A stretch of DNA of 64,000 bases from Flavobacteriales bacterium (GCA_016713875.1 JADJOI010000003.1:2852001-2916000); one strand, 5' to 3'. Positions 1 to 9,778 are shown, numbered from the stretch's first letter. Notes: generated by a model from the letters alone, not told the origin. Numbers and translations are program-made.

Positions 1-522
1 GGGGCCGCTTCGGAACTGGAGCTGGACGGCACCCCCTGGCTGGCCCATGTGGTCTGCCACACCTGGAGCAGCGGCGACACCGCCGCGGTGGGCTTCTGGC
101 TGGTGCGCGAGCAGGTGGGCGCCGCCCGCAAGTGGTCCATCCTGGGCACGGACCTGGCGCGCGTCGCACCGGGCACGCAGCTCTATATCGATTCCAAGAG
201 CCACGAGTACGGCTTCATCGACCTGCTGCGCATCGATGACGAAGGCCGTCCCGGCGTGTACCCCTACATCGGCCCGCCGGGCATCTCGGCGCTCTTCGAG
301 CTGCAGGAGGCCCTCTTGCGGGGCGGGCTCCGCATCCTGGCCATCGAGCGGGTGACGATGCATCTGCTACAGGTGCCGGGCTGGACGCTGCAGGTGGAGT
401 ACCGGCCACCACCGCTCCGCGCCAGGGACTTCACGCCGAGCGGCTGGAACGTGGTGCGCGCCGAGCGCATGAGCGACGGCGACAAACTTCAGTACCTCTG
501 GAAGCATGTGCTGGGCCTGTGA
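1..522 (+). CDS. Hypothetical protein, 5' end cut by the window edge
   Basis: The frame is open from base 1 to the stop at 520-522, so the true start lies upstream; an internal ATG at 49 is a less likely start because coding-like codon use continues before it. About 173 residues are visible. No signal peptide, membrane segment or family motif is recognised. The visible part is rich in Trp, Tyr and Arg and reads like a soluble beta-rich protein. The stop is 7 bp before the ATG of the downstream TPR gene on the same strand, so the two are probably co-transcribed. I do not assign a function. Confidence 0.6.
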   Translation, partial: GAASELELDGTPWLAHVVCHTWSSGDTAAVGFWLVREQVGAARKWSILGTDLARVAPGTQLYIDSKSHEYGFIDLLRIDDEGRPGVYPYIGPPGISALFELQEALLRGGLRILAIERVTMHLLQVPGWTLQVEYRPPPLRARDFTPSGWNVVRAERMSDGDKLQYLWKHVLGL

Positions 523-529
523 CCGCGCG

Positions 530-3355
530 ATGCGCCTGCTGGTGATCGCGGTGCTCATCGCCGGCACCACACCGGCGCGCGCGATCACCGGTGATACGCT
601 CTCCCTGCAGGACAAGGGCCTGATCAACGCGCACGCGGAGAGCCTCTTCAAGCGGTTCATCGCCCTGCTGGACAACGTGGCCGGCATGGACGCTGCGGAC
701 GATGAGAGCGCCTTGCTCGTGCAACAGTTGATCGGCAACGCGTGCGAACCGGGCCGCGACCGCATGTTCCTGGGCACGCAGGTGCGCATCGAGGACAACG
801 TGGACCCGGCCAACGATGCCCGCACCGCCGGCCGCGACCGCCCGCTCACCGAGTACATGAACGACCTGTTGCTCTACTTCCAGAGCACGGACCCCCTGGG
901 CACCGCGGTGGAGGCCCGCCTACTGAAGAAACGTGAACCGGCCATCACCGACCAGGCCTTCACGCAGGTGCTCTATGAACTGCGTTTTCTGGGGCGCAAC
1001 AGCTCCAGCTCACGCACCTATGAACGCCACCTGCGCGTGCTGGAGCTCGTGGCCGAGCGGCGGCCGGGCGGCGGATGGGACGTGGCGATCGCGGCGGACA
1101 ACTTCTTCGCGCAGGGCTCGGCCTTCGCCGAGGCGTTGCTGGAGCAGGACATCGACTCGCTGGCGCGCGCCGGACGCGGCGACCTCGCCGACCTGAGCCG
1201 CGCCCTGGCCGAGTACCGCGGCTCCTTCGACCAGGCCCTGCGCCGCGATGAAGAGGAACGCACCCAACGGCGGAAGGCCTACGCGGAGGCGGTTTCCGCC
1301 GGGCGCGGCTTCCTGGACCGGGGCGACCACGAGAACGCGATGAACCTCTTCGAGCAGGCCCGCACGCTGGACCCGCTCGCCGTGGAGCCCCTGGTGCTGC
1401 TCAACGAGGTGAAGCGTGCCGCCGAGCGCAAGCGCCTGAAGGACGAGGCCGAGGTGGCCGCCGCCATCGAGGAGGGTGGAGCGCTCACCGCCCTGCGCTG
1501 TTACGAGCGGGCCATCGCCGCCTTCGAGCGGGCGGACCGCGTGAAGCCCGGCGACGCCACGGTGAAGGCCCGCATCGACGGCCTCCGCGCCCTCACCGCC
1601 AAGCAGGCCGAGCGCGAGAAGCTCTTCCGCATGGGCGAGCTGGACAAGGCGCTGGCCGAGGTGCAGGCCGCCCGCACCGGTGCGGGGCGCAGCGACGATC
1701 CCGACCTGACCCTGCTGCACGCGCGCATTCTCATCGCCCGCAAACAATCCGGCCAGGCGCTGCAGCTCCTCGGCGCCCTGTTGGAGCGCATGCCCGACCA
1801 TGTGCCCGCACGCGACCTGCGGGCCTCGCTGCTGGAGCGGAGCGCCGTGCCCGCCGACCGGCAGACCGCCGCCGGCGACCTCTACACGCTGCGGCTGAAG
1901 GACCGCTGGCAGCCCGGCTACGACCATCGCCTGGCCCTGCTGCTGTGCCAGGACCAGGGCAAGTGCACCGAAGCCATCGCCCTGCTCCAGGAGACCCGCG
2001 CACGCTGGCCCTTCGACCTGGAGACGCGCTACCAGCAGGGCGTCATCCACCTGATGGCCGCGCGGCCGCGCGAAGCGCTGGACCGCCTGGCCGAGGCGCT
2101 CGCCATCGATGAGGGCTGCGCGCGCTGCCACGTGGAGAAGGGCCTGGCCCTGTTCGACCTCGACAGCATCGCCGCTGGCGAGCGCAGCCTGGACCGCGGC
2201 CGATCGATCGGGGTGGACGAGCCCCAGCGCCAGGTGCTGCACCAACGCGCCGACCATCACCTGGAGAAGGCGCACGAATTGCAGGCGCTCAACGCCTACG
2301 CCGAAGCGGACCGCCATTTCCGGGTGGCCTGTGCGCTGCGCGACGACCAGCCGGACCTGCGCCTGGAGAAGGCCCGCAACCTCATGCGCATCGATCGCTT
2401 CGCGGAGGCCATCCACGACCTCGACGTGTACATCGCCCGCTCCGTGACCCCGTTCGTCGGCATCCTGGAACGCGGGAACTGTCAGCTGGGCCTGGGCGAA
2501 CACGCGAAGGCCATGGCCGACTTCGATGTGATCCTGCGCAACAACGTGGAGCGCATGAAGCACCCGGCGATGCTGGGCAAGGCACGCGCGTACTACGCCA
2601 TGGGCGATGCGGCCAATGCCGAGAGCCTGCTGAAGGCCGTGCTGAAGGAGGAGCGGCGCAACGCCGAGGTGCTGTCCATGCTGTCGCGCATCGCCCGCAC
2701 CTCGGGCCGGCTTTCGGAGGCGAAGGACCTGGGCGAGCAGGCCGTGGATGCCGACAAGGACAACGCGTCCCTGCATTTCGAGCTGGGGCTGGTGTATCAG
2801 GCCCTGCGTAGCGACGAGGCCGCGGTGAAGTGCTTCGACCGCTCCATCCAGCTAGGCATGGACAAGGCCGAGGCGAAGAAGCAGATGGGCCGCGCGGCGA
2901 TGCTCGCGGGCAACCTCAAGGAGGCCGTGCCGCAGTTCGACGAGAGCCTGCGCATCCGCGACGATGTGGAGGCCGCCCGCTGGCGGGCCGAGTGTCTGCG
3001 CCGCACCGGCGATGCCCGCCAGGCCCTCGAGCAGCTCAACCTGGTGGTCGAGAAGAACCCCGCCCTGAAGAACGATGTCACCATCCTCGCGGACCTGGCC
3101 TACCTCTACGTGCTGAACGACATGCTGCCGCTCGCCCGCGACCACATCGACCGCGCGCAGGCCGCCGACCCGCTGTACCGCTATACGCAGCTGGTGAAAG
3201 CCTGCTACCTGCACCGCACGGGGCAGACCGAGGATGCGGCCACGCTGGTGCGCAGCCTGGTGAACGGCGGCGAGGTGAAGGAGGAGGACCTGCGCAGGAT
3301 GGATGTGCTCAAGGAGGTATTGTCCTCCAAAGCCTACCGCAGTGGCAGCCGCTGA
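530..3355 (+). CDS. Large secreted TPR-repeat protein
   Basis: A 941-residue protein. The ATG at 530 is chosen over the ATG at 506 because it gives a clean signal peptide (Met-Arg-Leu-Leu-Val-Ile-Ala-Val, cleavage after Ala-Arg-Ala) and does not overlap the preceding gene. After about 240 N-terminal residues without clear repeats, the rest is a long run of alpha-helical TPR-like repeats, including several good matches of the A-x-x-x-F/Y-x-x-A-L type. It is probably exported to the periplasm and acts as a protein-interaction scaffold; the partner is unknown. It follows the partial first gene by 7 bp and overlaps the following Crp/Fnr gene by 14 bp, which suggests one operon. No enzyme domain is visible. 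Confidence 0.8.
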   Translation: MRLLVIAVLIAGTTPARAITGDTLSLQDKGLINAHAESLFKRFIALLDNVAGMDAADDESALLVQQLIGNACEPGRDRMFLGTQVRIEDNVDPANDARTAGRDRPLTEYMNDLLLYFQSTDPLGTAVEARLLKKREPAITDQAFTQVLYELRFLGRNSSSSRTYERHLRVLELVAERRPGGGWDVAIAADNFFAQGSAFAEALLEQDIDSLARAGRGDLADLSRALAEYRGSFDQALRRDEEERTQRRKAYAEAVSAGRGFLDRGDHENAMNLFEQARTLDPLAVEPLVLLNEVKRAAERKRLKDEAEVAAAIEEGGALTALRCYERAIAAFERADRVKPGDATVKARIDGLRALTAKQAEREKLFRMGELDKALAEVQAARTGAGRSDDPDLTLLHARILIARKQSGQALQLLGALLERMPDHVPARDLRASLLERSAVPADRQTAAGDLYTLRLKDRWQPGYDHRLALLLCQDQGKCTEAIALLQETRARWPFDLETRYQQGVIHLMAARPREALDRLAEALAIDEGCARCHVEKGLALFDLDSIAAGERSLDRGRSIGVDEPQRQVLHQRADHHLEKAHELQALNAYAEADRHFRVACALRDDQPDLRLEKARNLMRIDRFAEAIHDLDVYIARSVTPFVGILERGNCQLGLGEHAKAMADFDVILRNNVERMKHPAMLGKARAYYAMGDAANAESLLKAVLKEERRNAEVLSMLSRIARTSGRLSEAKDLGEQAVDADKDNASLHFELGLVYQALRSDEAAVKCFDRSIQLGMDKAEAKKQMGRAAMLAGNLKEAVPQFDESLRIRDDVEAARWRAECLRRTGDARQALEQLNLVVEKNPALKNDVTILADLAYLYVLNDMLPLARDHIDRAQAADPLYRYTQLVKACYLHRTGQTEDAATLVRSLVNGGEVKEEDLRRMDVLKEVLSSKAYRSGSR

Positions 3356-3968
3356 ACCGACCTTCGACCGCGCCGCGCTCGAGGCGGCACGCACCCAGCT
3401 CCGTTCGTTCACCCAGCGCATCGTGCGGGTGGACGATGCGGTCATGGACCGGCTGATGAGCGCGCTGGTGCCCGCCACCCTGGCGAAGGGCTCCGTGCTG
3501 CTGCAGGACGGGGAGGTCTGTGAGCATGTCTGGTTCATCGGCCAGGGGCTCGTGCGCGCCTACTTCCTGAAGGACGGCGAGGAGGTGACCCAGCAGTTCT
3601 TCTTCGAGGGGAGCTACACCACCGACTACGAGAGCTTCCTCACCCAGCGGCCCACCCGGCTGCACCTGCAGGCGTTGGAGCCCACCCTGCTGCTGGCCCT
3701 GAACAGGGAGGCCATGCAGCGCCTGTACGCGGCCGACCCCGGCGCCGAGCGCATGGGGCGGCGCATCGCCGAGGAGATCTTCCTGGCCGTCTCGCGCCGC
3801 AACCGGTCCTTCCTACTGGAGAGCGCCGAACAACGCTACCTCGACCTCTTGCGCGAGCGCCCCAAGGTGATGCAGCGCGTGCCGCAACGCCACATCGCCT
3901 CCTACCTGGGGGTGAAGCCCGAGAGCCTCAGCCGCATCCGCGCACGCGTGGCCCGCACGGGCCGCTGA
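3342..3968 (+). CDS. Crp/Fnr-family transcription regulator
   Basis: A protein of about 208 residues with an N-terminal cyclic-nucleotide-binding-like beta-roll (pattern L-x-x-G-S-V-L-L-Q-D-G followed by V-W-F-I-G-Q-G-L-V-R) and a short C-terminal segment with Y-L-G-V-K-P-E-S-L-S-R-I-R typical of the DNA-recognition helix in Bacteroidota Crp-like regulators. The canonical cAMP-binding Arg-Ser pair is not evident, so a cAMP ligand should not be assumed. The GTG at 3342 is preferred; an ATG at 3303 would add a Cys/Pro-rich tail lying inside the 3' end of the TPR gene. It overlaps that gene by 14 bp. The target genes are unknown; the TonB receptor downstream is an obvious candidate only by proximity. 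Confidence 0.85.
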   Translation: MAAAEPTFDRAALEAARTQLRSFTQRIVRVDDAVMDRLMSALVPATLAKGSVLLQDGEVCEHVWFIGQGLVRAYFLKDGEEVTQQFFFEGSYTTDYESFLTQRPTRLHLQALEPTLLLALNREAMQRLYAADPGAERMGRRIAEEIFLAVSRRNRSFLLESAEQRYLDLLRERPKVMQRVPQRHIASYLGVKPESLSRIRARVARTGR

Positions 3969-4091
3969 TCGTCCTTCGGTCCGGACGTTCATCCGGGGGA
4001 TCCGACCGCTCCTCCAGCCCGTGTATTCTTAACCGAGGTCAACGCGTCGCACGGCCGTCACCGACCTCCTTTGCACCCGAACCGCCCCGCC

Positions 4092-6503
4092 ATGCACCCG
4101 CTCATCGTCCTTCCCCTGCTCCTGTCGATCCTTGTTCCCGCCTTGCACAATGCCGCTCACGCACAGGCCACGCAGACCGTCCGCGGTCGCGTGCTGGACC
4201 AGGAGAGCGGCTACCCGCTGTTCATGGCCAACGTGGTGGTGGCCGGAAGCCAGCCCACCCTGGGCACCAACACCGATGAGGAAGGCCGCTTCACCCTGGC
4301 CGCCGTGCCCCTGGGGCGCGCGGTGCTGCAGGTGGCCGCCATGGGCTATCAGCCGTTGACCACCGCCCCGCTGCTGGTGGTGGCCGGCAAGGAGCTGGTG
4401 CTCGACCTGGAACTGACCCCCAGCGTGGAACAGCTGCAGGAGGTCACCATCCGCGCCGCGGACCAGGACCGCACAGCGCTCAACAACGAGATGGCGGTGC
4501 TGAGCGCGCGCACCTTCGACTCGGAGCTGAGCCAGCGCTTCGCGGGCAGCCGGGGCGATCCCGCGCGCATGGCCACCAACTTCGCCGGGGTGAGCGGGGC
4601 CAACGACGGCCGCAACGACATCATCATCCGCGGCAACTCGCCGGCCGGGCTGCTCTGGCGGCTGGAAGGGGTGGACATCCCGAGCCCCAACCACTTCAGC
4701 TCCTTCGGCAGCACCGGTGGCCCGGTGAGCATCCTCAACAACAACGTGCTGGCCAAGAGCGACTTCATGACGAGCGCCTTCCCGGCGAGCTACGGCAATG
4801 CCCTCAGCGGCGCGTTCGACCTCTTCATGCGCAGCGGCAACGATGAGCAGCACGAGTTCCTCGGGCAGCTCGGCTTCAACGGCTTCGAGCTGGGCGCCGA
4901 GGGGCCCATCAGCCGCCGCTCGCGGGCAAGCTACCTGGTGAACTACCGCTACAGCACCTTGCAGGCCTTCCAGGCCATCGGCCTCGACTTCGGCACCGGC
5001 AGCGCCGTGCCCAAGTACCAGGACGTGAGCTTCAAGCTGGACCTGCCGACGGCCAAGGCCGGTCGCTTCACCCTGTTCGGCCTCGGTGGCATCAGCGGGG
5101 TGGACCTGCTGGGGCGCGAGACCGACCTCAGCGAGGCCAACGAGAACGAGCTGTACGGCTCGGCGGAGCGCGACATCTACAACCGGTCGCGCACCGGGGT
5201 GGTCGGGGCCTCGCACACGTACTTCTTCGACCCCAACACGAGCTACCGCCTGGTGGTGGCCGCCACCCATCAACTGGAGGAGAACACCGCCGACTCGCTC
5301 ACCTGGGGCGATGCCACGAACGGCTATCCCCTATTGGACACCGATCCGGTGTACGAACAACGCGGCGAGCAGAACACCGTCCAGATGCACTTCGTGCTCC
5401 GCCGCCGCTTCGGGGCTCGGGACAACGTGCACGTCGGCGTGCTGGCCAACCGCTCGTCCGCCGCGTTCGGCGAACGCTACTTCGCGCAGACCCCGCTCGG
5501 CGGGCGCTGGCTGCAGTACAAGGATGGCGACGCGTCGAGCACGTTGTACCAGGCGTACGCCACCTGGAAGCACAGCTTCACGGACCGGCTGTCCACCACC
5601 GTCGGGCTGCACGGCCAGCTGTTCGACCTCAACGGCAGCACGGCGGTGGAACCGCGCTTCGGGCTGAACTACCGGGCCGGCGAGCGGGGCACCTTCGGCC
5701 TGGGCTATGGACTGCACGGCCAGACCCAGACCCTGCCCGTGTACTACACCACGGAGCGCGATGGCACCGACGGCGGCAACAAGGGGCTGGACCTGACGCG
5801 CAGCCACCATGCCGTGGCCAGCTACGAGCATCGTTTCGGTCAGTTCATTCGGCTGCGGAGCGAAGCATACTACCAGTACATCTTCGGCGTCCCGGTGGAG
5901 TCCGTGCCCAGCACCTTCAGCCTGTTGAACACCGGCGCCGACTTCGGCACGCCGGACGCCACGCAGCTGGTGAACAAGGGCCTGGGCCGCAACTACGGCG
6001 TGGAGCTCACCGCCGAACGGGTGTACGACCAGGGCTTCTACGCACTGGTGACGGCCTCGCTGTTCCGCAGCGGATACACCGGCAGCGACGGGGTGTGGCG
6101 TTCGTCGGCCTTCGACGGCAACTATGTGTTCAACGCGCTGGCCGGCAAGGAATGGAAGCTGGGCAAGGGCAACAGCCACATCGTGGTGGACCTGAAGGCG
6201 ACCTATGCCGGTGGGCGGCGCTACACGCCGATCGACCTGGACGCCTCCATCGCTGCGGGCGAGCAGGTGCTGATCGAGGAGCGTACGAACAGCGAGCGTT
6301 ACCTCGATTACTTCCGCACCGACCTGAAACTGATGTACCGCCGTTCGGGCCGGAAGGCCACCCACGAGGCGGGCATCGACCTGCAGAACGTCACCGGCCG
6401 GCGCAACATCCACACGCAGTACTATGATGACCGCACGGGGCGGATCGCTACGGAGTACCAGCTGGGCTTATTCCCGATCCCGATGTACCGGGTGCTGTTC
6501 TGA
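4092..6503 (+). CDS. TonB-dependent outer-membrane receptor with carboxypeptidase-like regulatory domain
   Basis: An 803-residue outer-membrane protein. The ATG at 4092 gives a signal peptide ending His-Ala-Gln-Ala. Residues of about 30-115 form the CarboxypepD_reg-like beta-sandwich (V-R-G-R-V-L-D ... L-G-T-N-T-D-E-E-G-R-F). A plug domain follows, with I-I-I-R-G-N-S-P-A-G-L-L-W-R-L-E-G-V, then a beta-barrel ending in Arg-Val-Leu-Phe, the usual aromatic C-terminus needed for barrel assembly. It lacks an adjacent SusD partner, so it is a stand-alone receptor for an unknown siderophore, metal complex or peptide rather than a SusC glycan importer. A strong terminator follows at 6523. It is about 120 bp downstream of the Crp/Fnr gene and could be controlled by it (inference). 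Confidence 0.93.
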   Translation: MHPLIVLPLLLSILVPALHNAAHAQATQTVRGRVLDQESGYPLFMANVVVAGSQPTLGTNTDEEGRFTLAAVPLGRAVLQVAAMGYQPLTTAPLLVVAGKELVLDLELTPSVEQLQEVTIRAADQDRTALNNEMAVLSARTFDSELSQRFAGSRGDPARMATNFAGVSGANDGRNDIIIRGNSPAGLLWRLEGVDIPSPNHFSSFGSTGGPVSILNNNVLAKSDFMTSAFPASYGNALSGAFDLFMRSGNDEQHEFLGQLGFNGFELGAEGPISRRSRASYLVNYRYSTLQAFQAIGLDFGTGSAVPKYQDVSFKLDLPTAKAGRFTLFGLGGISGVDLLGRETDLSEANENELYGSAERDIYNRSRTGVVGASHTYFFDPNTSYRLVVAATHQLEENTADSLTWGDATNGYPLLDTDPVYEQRGEQNTVQMHFVLRRRFGARDNVHVGVLANRSSAAFGERYFAQTPLGGRWLQYKDGDASSTLYQAYATWKHSFTDRLSTTVGLHGQLFDLNGSTAVEPRFGLNYRAGERGTFGLGYGLHGQTQTLPVYYTTERDGTDGGNKGLDLTRSHHAVASYEHRFGQFIRLRSEAYYQYIFGVPVESVPSTFSLLNTGADFGTPDATQLVNKGLGRNYGVELTAERVYDQGFYALVTASLFRSGYTGSDGVWRSSAFDGNYVFNALAGKEWKLGKGNSHIVVDLKATYAGGRRYTPIDLDASIAAGEQVLIEERTNSERYLDYFRTDLKLMYRRSGRKATHEAGIDLQNVTGRRNIHTQYYDDRTGRIATEYQLGLFPIPMYRVLF

Positions 6504-6522
6504 TCCATCGCCACGCAACGCG

Positions 6523-6547
6523 AAAGGGCGCCCGAAGGCGCCCTTTT
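6523..6547 (+). terminator. Rho-independent terminator between convergent genes
   Basis: Perfect 10-bp stem AAAGGGCGCC / GGCGCCCTTT with a CGAA tetraloop, followed by T-rich sequence on the plus strand. It lies 20 bp past the TonB receptor stop and 20 bp past the stop of the convergent minus-strand gene, and the flanking A/T bases in the stem let it work in both directions. Confidence 0.85.
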
Positions 6548-6567
6548 CCGCTTGTCAGCGATCCGGT

Positions 6568-7083
6568 TCATCGGGCGCTCGTGGCCTCGGCGTGCAGGTC
6601 CGTCACCGACAGGTCCCGTTCGATGTGGAGGATGATCGGCACGATGGTCCCGTCGTTCTCGGTGAAGGCGATGGCACCTACCGGACCCGTATAGCACAGC
6701 TGCATCTCGTCGGGCTGGCGCTCCAGCTCCAGGTCGAAGGCCACACGCACCGTGCGGGCGAACAGGCCGCTGGCCTCGGGCACCCCGTGGGTGTCGATGC
6801 TCACTTCCTTGGTGATGTGGCCGGGGCTTTCGAGCGTCAGCGTCACGCGCTCGTTCACCGGGATGTGGAAGCTGTAAGCGCCGTTGCGGCCCAGCACCAC
6901 GTCCATGGTCTCGTGGCCGTCGCTCACGGTCATGCGCACCGGGTGCAGGTCCTGGTCGGGCATGCGCACATCGCCGGTGAAGGTGACGAAGGTCTGTGCG
7001 CCGGCGGCGATGCTCAGGGTGATGCAGGCGGCGATGAGGGTGGCCTGGATCAGGGTGCGGCGGATGTGGGGCTGGAGGGTCAT
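6568..7083 (-). CDS. Hypothetical secreted protein
   Basis: A 171-residue protein. The ATG at 7083 is chosen because it begins a signal peptide (basic start, then a hydrophobic stretch ending in Ala-Gly-Ala-Gln). The mature part looks like a small beta-sandwich: a T-F-T-G-D-V start and repeated beta-strands resembling the peptide-associated or CarboxypepD_reg-like fold (G-x-Y-x-F-x-I-P-V ... V-T-L-T-L-E-S-P-G-H). I infer a periplasmic or surface domain of unknown role. It converges on the TonB receptor and shares its terminator. The following response-regulator operon lies upstream of it on the same strand, 175 bp away, with no clear terminator between. Confidence 0.75.
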   Translation of the reverse strand: MTLQPHIRRTLIQATLIAACITLSIAAGAQTFVTFTGDVRMPDQDLHPVRMTVSDGHETMDVVLGRNGAYSFHIPVNERVTLTLESPGHITKEVSIDTHGVPEASGLFARTVRVAFDLELERQPDEMQLCYTGPVGAIAFTENDGTIVPIILHIERDLSVTDLHAEATSAR

Positions 7084-7258
7084 GGCTTGGTCGTTTTGGG
7101 GTTTTCCGTGTCGTTGGTGGGTCAAAGCAAGCCCCGGGGGCAGGGGGTGCGTGAGCCCCGGCGAGCAGGTGGCGGGGGTCGGGGCGTAAGTGGCGGGTAG
7201 GGGTGGCGCAGCGGGCGAGCGGTCCGCACGGCACAGCTGTCCTGAGCGGGGCGCGCGT

Positions 7259-7957
7259 TCAGCCTTCGCCCGGGTCGCCGATGCGCAGGCGCGCCTTCAA
7301 GGCATCGCGGTGCGTGCGCCCCACGGGCACGCGGTGGGGCCCCACCAGCACCTGTCCGTCGTGCAGCGCGGTCACGCGATCGATGTTCACCAGGTAGGAC
7401 CGGTGCACGCGGGCGAAGGTCTGCGGGCCCAGTCGCTCGAGCATGTGGGCCAGGGTGGCCACGAGCACATGCCGGCGCTCGGCGGTATGCAGGATCACGT
7501 AGTTGTCATCGGCTTCGGCAAAGAGCACCTCGCCGACGGGAAGGCGCAACAGGCGGCCCTTGTCGCGCACGAAGAGGTCCGCGGCCCCGGTGTGGGCGTT
7601 CCGCGTAAGGGCCACGGCCAGTTGGGCGCGCACATCCTCCTCATCGAACGGCTTGCGGATGAAGCCCGCCGGTCGCGTCCGGCCCATGTGGGCGAGGGTC
7701 TCGGCGTCGGTGTGCGAGGTGACGTACAGGAAGGGGATGCCCCGTTGTTGCAGCCGTTCGGCCACCGCGAAGCCATCGGGGCCTTCGCCCAGGCGGATGT
7801 CCAGCATCACCAGATCGGGCGCGGCCGTGTTCAGCATGTGCAGGGCCTCGGCGGCATCGCGGGCGCGTCCGTTGACGGCATGCCCCAGTTCGCCGAGCAT
7901 GCTGGCCAGGTCCTCGGCGATGAAGGGTTCGTCCTCCACGATCAACACGTGCAGCAT
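7259..7957 (-). CDS. LytTR-family response regulator (module 1)
   Basis: A 232-residue two-component regulator. The N-terminal receiver domain has the acidic patch V-E-D-E at residues 6-9, the phospho-acceptor Asp53 in L-D-I-R, and the conserved Lys in R-K-P-F-D near residue 102. The C-terminal LytTR DNA-binding domain (about 130-230) contains the usual D-D-N-Y-V-I-L-H and F-A-R-V-H-R-S-Y-L-V-N motifs. It begins 3 bp after the stop of the histidine kinase gene, so the pair is translationally coupled and almost certainly cognate. It is last in a three-gene operon with a secreted DPGPG-repeat protein; the paralogous operon at 14831-19614 has the same order. Confidence 0.95.
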   Translation of the reverse strand: MLHVLIVEDEPFIAEDLASMLGELGHAVNGRARDAAEALHMLNTAAPDLVMLDIRLGEGPDGFAVAERLQQRGIPFLYVTSHTDAETLAHMGRTRPAGFIRKPFDEEDVRAQLAVALTRNAHTGAADLFVRDKGRLLRLPVGEVLFAEADDNYVILHTAERRHVLVATLAHMLERLGPQTFARVHRSYLVNIDRVTALHDGQVLVGPHRVPVGRTHRDALKARLRIGDPGEG

Positions 7958-7960
7958 GGG

Positions 7961-9778
7961 CTATCGGCTTCGGGACGGCAGGTGAAGGCGCAGCTGCACG
8001 GTGGTGCCCGGTCCGCTGCGCACGTGTTGTTCGGCCTTCAGCTTCTCGGCGAAGGTGCGCACGAGCACCAGTCCAGAGCCATCGCCGCCCGCAGGGAGGG
8101 GATCGGGCAGGCCCACACCGTTATCGGCGACGTAGAGGACCAGGGCGCCCTGCTCCTCATGCAAGCTCACGGTGATGCGACCGGGGCGCCCAGCGGGGAA
8201 GGCATGCTTGAGCGCATTGGTGATGAGCTCGTTGATGACCAGGCCGAGCGGGATGGCCGTGTCCACGTCGAGCCACAGGGGTTCCACGTCCAGGTGGAGC
8301 GTCACGCGGTGCTCCTCCACGGCATGGCTGCGTCGCAGGCCCTGCGCGAGGCGTTCCACGTAGGGCGCCATCTCGATGCCCTGCACCCCGTCGTGCTGGT
8401 AGAGGTCCTGGTGGATGAGGCTCATGCTGCGGATGCGATCGAGGCCGTCGCGCACGGCCATGCGGGCGGCGGGGTCCTTGATGGCACGGAGCTGCACGCG
8501 CAGCAGGCCGCTCACGATCTGCAGGTTGTTCTTCACCCGGTGATGGATCTCGCGCACCAGGAGGCTCTTGGCGTGCAGGGCCTCCTCCACGATGCGCGTG
8601 CGGTCGGCCAGGGCGATCCGGTGGCGGCGTTCGCGGCGCAGCACGGACCACAGGGCCAGCACGATGACGGCCAGCAGCAGCACGGCGGCGGCGATGAGGA
8701 TGAGCTGTGCGCGCTGGCGGGCGATCACGGCTCCGCGGTGCTCGAGCTCGGCCTTGGAGAGCGCATCGCTGGCGCGCCGTTCGAGGGCCAGGATGGCGGC
8801 GGCATCGGACCGCTCGTCCAACGTGTCCTTCCACTGGATGTGCTGACGGAGCTGGGCCAGCGCGCTGTCGGGTCGCCCGTGGGCGGCTTCCAGGTCGGCG
8901 AGCGCCTCATGCACCTTGGCGCGCTCCAGCACAAAGCCACCGGACGTGGCGAGCGATAGGGCCCGGCGCAGCAGGCTGTCGGCCTCGGCGTGCTGGCCAT
9001 GTGCGAGGGACCATCGGCCCGAGCGGAGCAGCAGGCGGATGAGGATCAGGGGTGCGGGAGTGCGTGCCGAGGCGGTGTCGGCGGAACGAAAGAGATCCAC
9101 GGCTTGTTCGGTGCGGCCGGACCGGAGGATCGCGCCGGCCTCGTCGAGCCTGACCTCGCGGGCATGGTGGGCCATGCCGTAGCGTTCGAGGGCCGCGGCC
9201 GATCGCTGGTAGTAGAGCGCGGCGCTGTCGTGCCGTCCCATCACCTGGAGGACCTGGGCCAGCTCCCCCTCCACCCGGGCGGCCCATTCGCGCTCACCAC
9301 CCTGCTCCAGATCGGCAAGGGCGCGTTCGAACGCGGAACGCGCCTCGCTCCAGTGCCGGGCATCGGCCAGGATGCCGGCGATGTTGGCCTGCACCATGCC
9401 GGCCTCCCCGACAAGGCCTTCGGCGCGGTATGCGGCCAGCGAGCGCTGGAAGTGCGGCAGCGCCTGCAGTCCGTTCCCGCGCACATAGAGCGCCTGGCCG
9501 AGCATGGCCTGCGCCTGAGCGCGCTGCCGTGCGGAACCAACGGCTTCGGCAAGTGCGGCGAAGGCCTCGGCGTGCGCGGAGGCCCGGGCGGGCGTGTGGA
9601 ACACCTCGGCGTGGAAGAGCGCGCGCAGGACGGGCAGCCGCGAACTGTCCTGCGGAAGGCCGACGAGCACACGCTCCAGGCTGTCCACCTGCGCGGAAAG
9701 CGAGGTGGCCAGCACCAGGGCGACCAACAGCGGACGGAAGCGCCCTCCTGTGCGGATGGCCCGCCACATCCCGGGCAT
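7961..9778 (-). CDS. Periplasmic-TPR HisKA_2-type sensor histidine kinase (module 1)
   Basis: A 605-residue membrane kinase. It has a signal peptide ending near Leu-Ser-Ala-Gln, about 300 residues of TPR helices predicted to lie in the periplasm, one transmembrane segment near residues 356-378, then a HisKA_2 dimerisation domain with phospho-acceptor His412 in E-I-H-H-R-V-K-N-N, and an HATPase domain with the N-box E-L-I-T-N-A-L-K-H-A near 515 and the G1 box D-N-G-V-G near 550. It would sense a periplasmic protein or peptide ligand through the TPRs and phosphorylate the LytTR regulator encoded 3 bp downstream. The start at 9778 abuts the stop of the upstream secreted protein; an in-frame ATG at 9769 is also possible. 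Confidence 0.93.
   Translation of the reverse strand: MPGMWRAIRTGGRFRPLLVALVLATSLSAQVDSLERVLVGLPQDSSRLPVLRALFHAEVFHTPARASAHAEAFAALAEAVGSARQRAQAQAMLGQALYVRGNGLQALPHFQRSLAAYRAEGLVGEAGMVQANIAGILADARHWSEARSAFERALADLEQGGEREWAARVEGELAQVLQVMGRHDSAALYYQRSAAALERYGMAHHAREVRLDEAGAILRSGRTEQAVDLFRSADTASARTPAPLILIRLLLRSGRWSLAHGQHAEADSLLRRALSLATSGGFVLERAKVHEALADLEAAHGRPDSALAQLRQHIQWKDTLDERSDAAAILALERRASDALSKAELEHRGAVIARQRAQLILIAAAVLLLAVIVLALWSVLRRERRHRIALADRTRIVEEALHAKSLLVREIHHRVKNNLQIVSGLLRVQLRAIKDPAARMAVRDGLDRIRSMSLIHQDLYQHDGVQGIEMAPYVERLAQGLRRSHAVEEHRVTLHLDVEPLWLDVDTAIPLGLVINELITNALKHAFPAGRPGRITVSLHEEQGALVLYVADNGVGLPDPLPAGGDGSGLVLVRTFAEKLKAEQHVRSGPGTTVQLRLHLPSRSR

Noticed and set aside
506..529. The upstream ATG at 506 as start of the large TPR protein
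   Set aside because: It overlaps the preceding gene and puts eight residues with two Cys ahead of a complete signal peptide beginning at 530.
1010..2776. A 588-codon minus-strand open frame inside the TPR gene
   Set aside because: Val/Gln/His-rich shadow with no recognisable domain; the plus strand encodes clear TPR repeats with a signal peptide.
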